Assembly (NCBI RefSeq): GCF_041227145.1
Contig: NZ_JBGFSP010000003.1
Location: forward strand, 558,001 to 622,000
From: Bacteroides sp. AN502(2024)
Lineage (GTDB): Bacteria; Bacteroidota; Bacteroidia; Bacteroidales; Bacteroidaceae
Reading direction: 5' to 3'
Length of the DNA: 64,000 nt
Below the pieces are notes generated by a model. The model did no database searches and was not told the DNA's origin. It worked only from the letters and a program-made list of their open reading frames with translations. A program made the position numbers and the translations under genes. Positions 38,093 to 46,020 of the stretch are shown in pieces; position 1 is the first letter of the stretch; every line of letters starts with the position of its first letter.

Positions 38093-38434
38093 TTAGTCAG
38101 AAGTAGAGTAATTCCAAAGATGCCTTTTCAGGTCTACACATCCATTTTGTTTGAAAGAAATCCCCTCTTCCAACAAGAGCTGCTTTTGCTCTGCCCAACC
38201 AGGTACAAGGCGTCCCGACGCATTGACAACCCGGTGACAGGGTGCAAATAAATCATCCGGAATCTGCTTCAAAGCACGTCCCACCATACGGGAGCATTGA
38301 GGCATTCCCAATAATGCTGCGATTCCTCCATAGGTAGAAACCTTACCTATCGGAATTTCCCGGACAACCTGATACACCTCTTGGCAAAAGGAGGCGGAAA
38401 GGCTTGCCTTGTCTACTTTATAATCTTTCATCAC
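38093..38434 (-). CDS. MGMT-family DNA alkyltransferase domain protein
   Basis: A 113-residue protein containing only the C-terminal DNA-binding/active-site domain of O6-methylguanine-DNA methyltransferase. The motif PCHRVV (about 65-70) keeps the reactive Cys, unlike alkyltransferase-like proteins that carry Trp. VSTYGGIAALLG and the following arginine-finger region are present. It may repair O6-alkylguanine by itself or act as a lesion flag. It lies 76 bp downstream of the levan sensor gene on the same strand. Confidence 0.85.
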   Translation of the reverse strand: MMKDYKVDKASLSASFCQEVYQVVREIPIGKVSTYGGIAALLGMPQCSRMVGRALKQIPDDLFAPCHRVVNASGRLVPGWAEQKQLLLEEGISFKQNGCVDLKRHLWNYSTSD

Positions 38435-38510
38435 CTAAACTTTACTTATTCACTCCCCAAACATAGTATATACACTTAATTCACTATACCTCAATCAAAG
38501 AAAAAAAGTG

Positions 38511-41351
38511 CTATCCCTTCCGTTTCAGCAAATCCGTAGGACTCTCGCCAAACTGTTCCTTATAGCATTTGGTAAAATAAGAGGGAGAACTAAAGCCGAC
38601 TTCATAGCCAACCTCAGCCACAGTCATATCCGATGAAGCAAGCAGAGAGGCGGCTTTCTTCAAACGAGCCATGCGAAGCAATTCATTGGGAGAATAGTTA
38701 GTCAGGGATTTGATTTTGCGATAGAGTTGCACACGGCTCAGTCCCATATCTTTGCCCAAATCTTCCACATTCAGACCGGAATCTCCCATCTTCGCGTCAA
38801 TCAAGGCTTTAAACTTTTCTACAAAGTCCTTGTCCATATCGCAGACATCCTCTTTAGCCAATGTCTGCCCGTCACCGAAGAATTGTTTCAGCCGACGATG
38901 CGAGTCTATCAGGTTGCGGACACGTGCCAGTAGTAATTGTGCACTGAAAGGTTTGGCTATATAGGAATCCGCTCCACCGTCATATCCCTGAATCCGTTGC
39001 TCGTCCAGAGAACAGGCTGTCAGCAGAATGACAGGGATATGACACGTTTGCAATTCGCTTTTCAAGCGGCGACAACATTCTATTCCATCCATTCCGGGCA
39101 TCATCACGTCAGAGATAATCAAGTCCGGAACATATTTCATGGCTTTACGAATCCCCTCCGAACCATCTGCAGCTTCTATGACAGTATAATCGGTATGAAG
39201 CAGTCCGTGCACATATAAGCGGATATCAGCGTTATCATCAATAATCAGGACACAAGGTTTGGAAGAGTCGTAATTTTTTTCCAATTCCTCTTCTCCGTAA
39301 ATTAAAGCATCACCCAGGCTCGAAAAACCGGAATAACCGGAAGTTGCAGGAGTTGCGGGAGCCCCGGCAACGGCAGGGGTTACAACATCGGTAGAACTTA
39401 CAGAAGCAACAGGCACAGAGAATACCGGAGAGTTTTCTGACGCAACAGTCCCGCAAGTCTGTACAGGCAAATCAACAGTAAAGACAGTTCCTTGCTTTTC
39501 ATCACTTTCCACCGTGATGGAACCTTTATGCAATTCCACAAAAGCCTTTACCAATGCCAGTCCAATCCCCGAACCGGCATGGTGCATATCTATCTTATAG
39601 AAACGGTCAAAAATATTCCGGATATGCTCGGCGGAAATCATCGAACCGGAATTGGCAACGGTAAAGCGAATCCAACGATGCTCGTCTTTAGTCAAGGCCG
39701 ATAAGCGTACAGTTACCTTTCCGTTTTCCGGAGTAAATTTAAAAGCGTTGGAAAGAAGATTGAAATAGATACGTTCCAACTTTTCCACATCTGCCCATGT
39801 GCGGTAGTCCGTATCGGGCATATAATCGAATGAGAAATGAATATGTTTCTTCCGGGCTGCTGCCATGAAAGATTCGTTCCATCCTTCAAAAAAAGAAAGG
39901 ATGTCTGCCTGCACAGGCGTATATTCCATTTTCCCATTCTCGTATTTACGGAAGTCCAGAATCTGATTGACAAGACGCAAGAGGATATTCACGTTTCGCC
40001 GGACTAACGACAACATTCGGTGTTGGTCTGCACTCAAAGACGGATCAGCCAGTAAATGCTCAACCGGATCGGCAACCAATGTCAGTGGAGTACGGAAATC
40101 ATGCGATATATTTGTAAAGAAAACCAGCTTGGCATGAGTCGCTTCTTCCAGTTGATGAGAAAGCCGGATCAGCTGATCCCGCTGCTCTTCGAGTTTGTCG
40201 CGTTGCTGTTCTACTTGTCTCTTCTGTTCGGACAACTCTTTATTCAGGCGATTCTTGGAACGGAGGGACTTATAAACGACCAATAACAATCCTGCCACCA
40301 ATAAAAGAATGACCAGACCGCCATACATCACGACCTGTTGTGTAGCTACACGCGACAGATACCCATCGATACGTCCGTTCAATGTTTCAATCTTCTGATC
40401 CAGTTCCGAGATATGGGTAGTCTGAAGCTGCATCACATGCGCGTTCGTGCTATCCACAACGGCAGTATTCATAACCGTTTCGCGAGGATAAGGCTTCTTC
40501 TCCAGAATATTCATGGCCAGTTGCATCACTTTGTCTCCATTGGTCGGATAAATAAAAGTAGCATCCAGCACATTGTCAAGCACCAGTTCCAATCCATTTC
40601 CTTTGCCGGGCAGAGCGTCAATGCCCACAAAAATCATTTCCTTTTCGCGTCCTGCTTTCTTCGCAGCCCGATAAGCTCCCGGAGCGATACGGTCATTATG
40701 CGCATACACCGCATCAATCTTCGGATGTCGGCGAAGCATACTATCCATTTCCACTTCTGCCGGTTCGCTTTCCCAAGCAGCATCCGCTTGATCAATCAGC
40801 CTGATATCCGGATAGTTGCCGATAGCAGCCATAAATCCCTGATGGCGTTCCATGGCAGGAGTAGAGCCACCCAGTCCGGTAAGCTCCACCACATTCCCTT
40901 TCCCTTTCAGACTTGATGCGATATAATTTCCTACCGAACGGCCTATTTCATAATTATCGGCACCGATATAGGCGGTATATTTATCGGAAAGTGTCTTTCG
41001 GTCTACCAGAATGACGGGTATTCCTTTCTGATAGGCTTCCTCCACGATTGGAGTCATAGGAGCCGCTTCATTGGCGGAAATTATCAATAAATCGACTCCT
41101 TTATCCATAAAATAATGAACATCTTCCGCCTGCTTACGGTTATCATCGCCTGCCGAACGTATCTCTACCGACACTCCGTCATAAAACATGGCTTCGCGGA
41201 GAATCTCATCATTCATCTTGTGCCGCCAAGAATCATCACTACACTGAGCCACCCCAATACGGAAACGAGGCGCATCCTGCCGGCAAGCCGCCAAGCTCCA
41301 GAGACAACACAAGACAGTTATCCACTTCGTATATTTCATCGCTTCAATCAT
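38511..41351 (-). CDS. Fructose-sensing hybrid two-component regulator of the levan locus
   Basis: Taking the ATG at 41351 (MIEAMKYTKW; the ATG at 41339 is also possible) the protein has 946 residues. A signal peptide ending LAAC leads to a periplasmic sugar-binding domain of the ribose/xylose-binding type (about 27-305: FRIGVAQCSDD, GIPVILVDRKT, AHNDRIAPGAY), a transmembrane helix (about 341-362), a coiled coil, kinase with H417 (SHDFRTPLTL), ATPase domain, receiver with D748 (SDVMMPG) and an AraC-type domain. It corresponds to B. thetaiotaomicron BT1754, which binds free fructose and activates the levan genes. A Pro/Ala/Ser-rich linker lies between kinase and receiver. Confidence 0.93.
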   Translation of the reverse strand: MIEAMKYTKWITVLCCLWSLAACRQDAPRFRIGVAQCSDDSWRHKMNDEILREAMFYDGVSVEIRSAGDDNRKQAEDVHYFMDKGVDLLIISANEAAPMTPIVEEAYQKGIPVILVDRKTLSDKYTAYIGADNYEIGRSVGNYIASSLKGKGNVVELTGLGGSTPAMERHQGFMAAIGNYPDIRLIDQADAAWESEPAEVEMDSMLRRHPKIDAVYAHNDRIAPGAYRAAKKAGREKEMIFVGIDALPGKGNGLELVLDNVLDATFIYPTNGDKVMQLAMNILEKKPYPRETVMNTAVVDSTNAHVMQLQTTHISELDQKIETLNGRIDGYLSRVATQQVVMYGGLVILLLVAGLLLVVYKSLRSKNRLNKELSEQKRQVEQQRDKLEEQRDQLIRLSHQLEEATHAKLVFFTNISHDFRTPLTLVADPVEHLLADPSLSADQHRMLSLVRRNVNILLRLVNQILDFRKYENGKMEYTPVQADILSFFEGWNESFMAAARKKHIHFSFDYMPDTDYRTWADVEKLERIYFNLLSNAFKFTPENGKVTVRLSALTKDEHRWIRFTVANSGSMISAEHIRNIFDRFYKIDMHHAGSGIGLALVKAFVELHKGSITVESDEKQGTVFTVDLPVQTCGTVASENSPVFSVPVASVSSTDVVTPAVAGAPATPATSGYSGFSSLGDALIYGEEELEKNYDSSKPCVLIIDDNADIRLYVHGLLHTDYTVIEAADGSEGIRKAMKYVPDLIISDVMMPGMDGIECCRRLKSELQTCHIPVILLTACSLDEQRIQGYDGGADSYIAKPFSAQLLLARVRNLIDSHRRLKQFFGDGQTLAKEDVCDMDKDFVEKFKALIDAKMGDSGLNVEDLGKDMGLSRVQLYRKIKSLTNYSPNELLRMARLKKAASLLASSDMTVAEVGYEVGFSSPSYFTKCYKEQFGESPTDLLKRKG

Positions 41352-41542
41352 TCTCTGTCCTTCGTATATCAACAGACTTTTTATCCTGCATAGCATTTTG
41401 TTCATGGTATTCGACAAATTGATTGAGAACAAAAATAGAAATAAAACTGTGAATATGCTATCAATCACCCGATTATTCTCATTCTTATCTCCTGAAAAAG
41501 TGAGAGCTGCGGACGTTTTGCAAGCGTGCAAAATCGATTTTT

Positions 41543-42121
41543 TTAAAGCTGCGGGCATTCCGAAGAGTTCAAAAATACACTTTCCTGCATTTCTATCAAG
41601 CTACAGGGTAACATCATGGAAATATAATATATTCCATCCACAGGTTGACGAGGAATAGAAGTCACTTCTTTCATATTCCCATATTCTTTCAGATAATTAT
41701 CTATTTGTTCGAATACCTCAATGGGGATATGATCCAGTTTAATTGTACAAACATACATAATATGCAAAAACCTTCCATCCAATCCATGCCTAATCAAAAT
41801 CGTGAAATCATCATCTTCCTTTGTTAACTGCAGATCCTTCAAATAAGGTCCGACATAACGTTTCACTACATCACAAGGCTCCACATCACACAAGACAACC
41901 TTGTAATAGTCTTTCCAACACTCTTTGTTTTCTTTATCTACATCTTCAATAGTTCCCAATGCGATAGTCGTATAAGTTCCATAATTAAAATAGATCTTTT
42001 CATATACATTATGGTCCTTGGTCTTTAGATAAACAACGCTGTCCTTTATTGCAAACAGTTCCATATTTACAACTAAAAGACTGAATAATAATATCGTTCT
42101 CATAAGCATTTTATATTTCAT
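41543..42121 (-). CDS. Secreted protein of unknown function upstream of the levan sensor
   Basis: A 192-residue protein with an N-terminal signal peptide (about 1-24, ending near LFA) and no recognised domain. The C-terminal region GIYYISMMLPCSLIEMQ resembles short secreted Bacteroides proteins I cannot name. Its ATG overlaps the stop of the preceding broken gene (TAATG), so the two were a coupled pair. It ends about 190 bp before the sensor gene and may be unrelated to levan use. Confidence 0.68.
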   Translation of the reverse strand: MKYKMLMRTILLFSLLVVNMELFAIKDSVVYLKTKDHNVYEKIYFNYGTYTTIALGTIEDVDKENKECWKDYYKVVLCDVEPCDVVKRYVGPYLKDLQLTKEDDDFTILIRHGLDGRFLHIMYVCTIKLDHIPIEVFEQIDNYLKEYGNMKEVTSIPRQPVDGIYYISMMLPCSLIEMQESVFLNSSECPQL

Positions 42122-42587
42122 TATTCACAATCTTCCTTTATCAATCCCAATATTTTATTGAAAGCTATAGGAGTATAAAATTCGTTATATTTATATCCAT
42201 TAGTCATTGAATAAAAACGGTCGTAAATATAAAATAAAGAAGACCATTATGAGTCCAGCTACTCAAATCCGTACACATATAATCCACCTCCACTCCCATG
42301 CATTGTATATGGTACGGAATAATACATTCCATAATCACCGGAAGCCCCCCAACGGTATATTCATATAATGCAGCCTTATCAAACAGTAATTTTTCAAATC
42401 GTTCATAACTTCCTTTTTGTTCCTGCATCAATCGAATAAACTGCAACGCATCCGCTTTTTTACGTCTTCTGCCAAAGAAGAACATACGTCCATAAAGGAT
42501 CAAACAAAGATTTATATTATTTTGCAAAGATATATCTTTTCCATTCTGAACCAAATGGAAGACAGGTTTTAACAAAGGAACGGACAA
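42122..42587 (-). pseudogene. Frameshifted, 5'-truncated gene of unknown function
   Basis: One frame runs from about 42587 (no ATG; stop codons lie just upstream) to a stop at 42204. The next frame then continues without a break as YIYDRFYSMTNGYKY and onward to a stop TAA that overlaps the downstream ATG. The shift falls in the T-rich stretch near 42218-42230. The joined product of roughly 155 residues lacks a start and any known domain. It was probably a partner of the following secreted protein. Confidence 0.6.
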
Positions 42588-42778
42588 ATCACTCTATTAA
42601 TACAACAAAATCCCACGGTACAAATGTCATGCTAATTACCACCCGATTTTTCTACGAATGACTCTCTCCTAAAAGAAGATAAGCGTACAAATATTCATCG
42701 GTGAATTATTAAGAAAAGTGTAAAAGGCAGACAAAACGCTTAATCAATGTTATAAAACATCTCTTTTTAATTGGATTA

Positions 42779-42809
42779 TTTGCAGATATCACAGAATTCC
42801 GTACATTTG
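42779..42809 (+). promoter_or_regulatory. Consensus promoter of the candidate small RNA
   Basis: TTTG at 42779-42782 and TACATTTG at 42802-42809 are separated by exactly 19 nt, one of the best promoter matches in the window, although no protein-coding gene follows. Confidence 0.78.
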
Positions 42810-42814
42810 CAATG

Positions 42815-42877
42815 TGTTTTTCATAGTATTAGATTTAAGGTTAACAAAGGTTGGAGCAAGGCGTTGCTCCTTTTTTT
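42815..42877 (+). ncRNA. Candidate small RNA of about 60 nt
   Basis: From the predicted start near 42815 the transcript would run through ATTAGATTTAAGGTTAAC to a strong terminator, GGAGCAA (42853-42859), loop GGCG, TTGCTCC (42864-42870), then seven T. No start codon with a usable frame fits. The segment ATTAGATTTAAGGTTAAC AAAGG recalls a leader sequence repeated in many places in Bacteroides genomes, including families of paralogous small RNAs; that link is from memory and unverified. Its neighbours are IS relics. Confidence 0.62.
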
Positions 42878-43005
42878 ATGCCTATGCATCTCCTTACTAA
42901 CCGTAATCCGGGTCACCCGTAAAATATATCCTTGAATAATAAGAACATAGCAATAAAAGTATTCAATTTATAGTGTCCCCAAATAACATTTAAACGATCA
43001 CCACT

Positions 43006-43445
43006 ATGTTCTCAGAGGATAAAGCTACAGATATTTATTTTATGGCAGATGATTTCTGCTAAGAATCTGCATTGCAACAGGCAAAATATATGGTTGCGGA
43101 GAAGAACCATAAGCATCGTAATAAGGCTAACCGGTTGAGTGATACGGAAATCAGGGTTATTCTTATCTTGTTTCATTCCGGCGGTTTCAGATGCTTCAAG
43201 CATTATTACAAGGAGTAGGTGAGTAAACATCTGACCCACCTGTTCCCTAAACTTGTCTCCTAAATGACGAATTGAAGAATATCGCACAAATAGAGCATTC
43301 CAGGCATCGGTTTTTCAACAACTTTATCGCGAATGCACTCTGCCATCGCAGCGTATTGCTTCTTTGAGAAGAAGCCCGCCATTGAATTGAATTTCATCAA
43401 GGACAGGCAACTGAATTTGTTTTGAGTAATTTCGAACTTACATTA
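43006..43445 (+). pseudogene. IS982-family transposase relic with large internal deletion
   Basis: The frame starts MFSEDKATDIYFMADDFC, has an in-frame stop at 43060, then reads LSDTEIRVILILFHSGGFRC and FKHYYKEYVSKHLTHLFPKL through small shifts. After KLVS it jumps straight to NELKNIAQIEHSRHRFFNNF, the C-terminal part, so the whole catalytic core is missing. The end CCCGCCATTGAATTGAATTT and TCGAACTTACATTA is the 3' end of the element. It is inactive. Confidence 0.78.
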
Positions 43446-43592
43446 TATTATGAGCCATGGCAATGGAGCCTCTCTGATTGAGAATTGCATGATGAGGGCC
43501 CGTTGAGACGGTTCTATAGATGATGATTCCCACATGCATCTCTAATTGGGACAATTGCCAGCCAGGATGCTGTCCGTTAGGCAATTTTATTT

Positions 43593-43686
43593 CGTATAAC
43601 TATAGTGTACTTTGCGTATGACTATAGTTATACGCAAGGGAGACTATAGTCATGCGCAAGGGAAACTATAGTTATACGAAGTCGGA
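43593..43686. repeat. 22-bp tandem array with palindromic ACTATAGT cores
   Basis: The self-complementary octamer ACTATAGT starts at 43599, 43621, 43643 and 43665, a strict 22-bp period. Units are ACTATAGT followed by TATACGCAAGGGAG or variants; CGTATGACTATAGTTATACG (43615-43634) is a near-perfect 20-bp palindrome. The period is close to two helical turns, so each core faces the same side of DNA. It lies about 180 bp past the fructokinase stop, between two IS982 right ends. Confidence 0.75.
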
Positions 43687-43786
43687 ATAGGCAAAGCGAT
43701 GAATCCGATTAGGCAATCAAAGGAAACCGGATTGAATAAATCCGGAGAACTGATTTACTTATGAGTATCTGGTAATGTGTGATGCA

Positions 43787-43860
43787 ACCCGCCATTGATA
43801 TGAATTTTATCAATGACGGGTAACTTTTCATTTCCTGATTTTATATCGAACTTACGTTAA
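43787..43860 (+). pseudogene. Second IS982 right-end relic
   Basis: ACCCGCCATTGATATGAATTT, split here from the following TATCAATGACGGG, encodes the AIDMNFINDG C-terminal motif of the transposase and ends TCGAACTTACGTTAA, matching the end at 43374-43445 with several changes. The rest of this copy is gone. It stops 6 bp before the fructokinase stop codon. Confidence 0.65.
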
Positions 43861-43866
43861 ATAGAA

Positions 43867-44754
43867 TTACAATAACCTGTCTTTCAACCCCTGCGGAAGT
43901 TCGGGCATCGCCCCACTCTGCGTGCAGACAAAAGCAGAGACTTCCACAGCCAACTTATGAGCTTCGGGCACCGGCTTGCCATTCAATATGGAAGCACAGA
44001 AAGCAGCCGTGAAGGAATCGCCCGCTCCCACCGTATCCGCTACGGGCACTCTCGGTGTTTCCTGGAAAGAGACAACGCCCGGAGTAAATACATAACTGCC
44101 ATTGATGCCGCAAGTCAGAATCAAGATTTTCAGATTGTACTTAGCCAACAGAATCCAGCACTTATCCTGCAAGTCAATGCCCGGATAACCGAACATCCGA
44201 CTGATGGTCACCAGTTCTTCATCGTTTATCTTCAAGACATTACAACGTTGGAAAGAGTCGCGTAACACCTCTTTGGTATAGAAGTCCTGACGGAGATTGA
44301 TATCGAATATCTTTAATTGTCCGTCTATATCGGGCATTGTATCCAGAAAGCGGTTGATAGTGGTACGACTTACTTCATTGCGCTGCGCCAATGAACCGAA
44401 ACAAACGGCACGCGTGTTCAGAGCCAGCCGTTTCAATTCATCCGTAAAGGGAATGTTATCCCACGCTACGCCCTCTTTGATTTCATAACAAGGCACGCCT
44501 TGGTCATCGAGCGTTACCTGCACCGTACCGGTAGGATAATCGACCTGCTCAATCTGCATTTTCAACTTCTTCTCGTTGAATACTTTCAGGATTTCTTCCC
44601 CCAGTTCATCCCTGCCTACGGCACTCACTACACGACTGTCAAAACCAAACTGCGATACATGATAGGCAAAGTTTGCCGGAGCACCACCGATTTTCTTCCC
44701 TTCGGGCAGCACGTCCCAAAGTGCTTCGCCCATTCCTACTATTATATTATTCAT
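43867..44754 (-). CDS. Fructokinase (PfkB family) of the levan locus
   Basis: A 295-residue cytoplasmic sugar kinase converting fructose to fructose-6-phosphate. Motifs seen are GGAPANFAYHVSQFG (substrate side, about 23-37), and DTVGAGDSFTAAF (about 243-255) with the catalytic Asp and anion hole. It matches B. thetaiotaomicron BT1757. It is the distal gene of the catabolic block, 35 bp after the permease gene. Confidence 0.94.
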   Translation of the reverse strand: MNNIIVGMGEALWDVLPEGKKIGGAPANFAYHVSQFGFDSRVVSAVGRDELGEEILKVFNEKKLKMQIEQVDYPTGTVQVTLDDQGVPCYEIKEGVAWDNIPFTDELKRLALNTRAVCFGSLAQRNEVSRTTINRFLDTMPDIDGQLKIFDINLRQDFYTKEVLRDSFQRCNVLKINDEELVTISRMFGYPGIDLQDKCWILLAKYNLKILILTCGINGSYVFTPGVVSFQETPRVPVADTVGAGDSFTAAFCASILNGKPVPEAHKLAVEVSAFVCTQSGAMPELPQGLKDRLL

Positions 44755-44789
44755 GATAAACAGATTTTAATTGATTCCCAAATATAAAA

Positions 44790-45959
44790 TTATTTTCTGA
44801 TACGAAGCGTATAGAACAGCAGATAAAGCACACCGATTGTCATTACTGCAATCGCACCGTTCTGTCCCAGTGAGGTGTCCGAAGCTACTCCCATCGCCAA
44901 CGGGAATACCGTGCCACCGAAAAGGCCCATAATCATCAAGCCGGAAACTTCGTTTTTCTTACCCGGCAGATAAAGCAATGCCTGCGAGAAGATAACGGAA
45001 AATACATTGGAGTTACCGAAACCAATCAAAGCAATACAAGCATAGATAACCGCTTTCTCATGGAAAATGAACAAACCGATCATGGCAACCAGCATCATCC
45101 CTACGCTGATGGCGAAGAAAGACTTCGGAGACATCTTGCGCAGAATGAAAGAACCTAGAAAACAACCTGCCGTACGGAAGATAAAATAGAGGCTTGTCGC
45201 AAAAGCGGCATCATCCAGTCCCATGCCGATGCGTTCCATCAGAATCTTCGGGGCGGTAGTGTTCGTACCTACATCGATACCGACATGACACATGATACCG
45301 ATAAAGCAAAGCAGGATAAACGGTTTGCCGAGCAGGGCGATACACTGACCGAAAGTAGACGGTTTGCCTTCTTCTTTTTCTTCTTCAATCTGTGTGACGT
45401 TGAGCAGGAGAATGGCAACAACGGCAACTATCATATAAACAGGGAAGAGAATACGCCAGCCCAGGTCGAAAGACGGAATGGCTTGCGTCGCTCCCCACAT
45501 GGCAATGTATGGTGCCAGAAAAGAAGCGATGGCTTTCACAAACTGCCCGAAAGTCAGGCTGCTAGCCAGACGGTCACCCCGAACGATGTTAGAAAGCAAC
45601 GGATTCAAGGAGGTCTGCATCAGTGCATTTCCGATACCCAAAAGAGAAAAAGAAATCAACATCAGCATATAACTGTCTCCGAAAACCGGCAATAGCAAGG
45701 AAACGAAAGTCACAACCAAGCTAAGCAATACGGTTCTCTTCTGACCGATACGGCTCATCAGCATCCCCGTCGGTACGGAGAAAATCAAAAACCAGAAGAA
45801 GACAAGCGATGGGAAAATGTTTGCTTGTGAATCCGACAGGCCAAGGTCTGCCTTTACATAATTGGAGGCAATGCCTACCAAATCAACGAATCCCATGGCG
45901 AAGAAGCAAAGCATCACCGGGATAAGTTTGGAGAGAGAAGAGTTTTTACTGTTTTCCAT
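44790..45959 (-). CDS. Inner-membrane fructose permease (MFS, FucP-like)
   Basis: The start is taken at MENSKNSSLS (45959), giving 389 residues and about 12 transmembrane helices. It belongs to the fucose/sugar:H+ symporter branch of the major facilitator superfamily, with RIGQKRTVLLSL in the loop 2-3 position and GNALMQTSLNPLLSN near 125. It corresponds to BT1758, the fructose importer that feeds the adjacent kinase. Upstream in-frame residues back to 46001 lack support. Confidence 0.92.
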   Translation of the reverse strand: MENSKNSSLSKLIPVMLCFFAMGFVDLVGIASNYVKADLGLSDSQANIFPSLVFFWFLIFSVPTGMLMSRIGQKRTVLLSLVVTFVSLLLPVFGDSYMLMLISFSLLGIGNALMQTSLNPLLSNIVRGDRLASSLTFGQFVKAIASFLAPYIAMWGATQAIPSFDLGWRILFPVYMIVAVVAILLLNVTQIEEEKEEGKPSTFGQCIALLGKPFILLCFIGIMCHVGIDVGTNTTAPKILMERIGMGLDDAAFATSLYFIFRTAGCFLGSFILRKMSPKSFFAISVGMMLVAMIGLFIFHEKAVIYACIALIGFGNSNVFSVIFSQALLYLPGKKNEVSGLMIMGLFGGTVFPLAMGVASDTSLGQNGAIAVMTIGVLYLLFYTLRIRK

Positions 45960-46020
45960 TGTTTTATCTTTTATATAATTAAATACAGAGAAAGTACGCA
46001 TGAAGCGGAATAAAGCGGAC

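Larger units (their letters stand above)
42588..43866. other. Gene-poor mosaic between levan sensor and fructokinase
   Basis: This 1.3-kb stretch holds a candidate small RNA (42779-42877), an IS982 transposase relic (43006-43445), a 22-bp tandem array (43593-43686) and a second IS982 right end (43787-43860). The remaining bases, including 42588-42778 and 43446-43592, show no reading frame or structure that I can support. In effect, insertion-sequence decay separates the regulator from the catabolic genes. Confidence 0.7.

Noticed and set aside
42204..42587. Intact 127-residue protein
   Set aside because: It lacks an ATG, stop codons lie just upstream, and the frame continues in another phase to a coupled stop, so it is a broken gene.
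43593..43686. Possible CRISPR array
   Set aside because: The repeats are contiguous 22-bp units without unique spacers and no cas genes are nearby.
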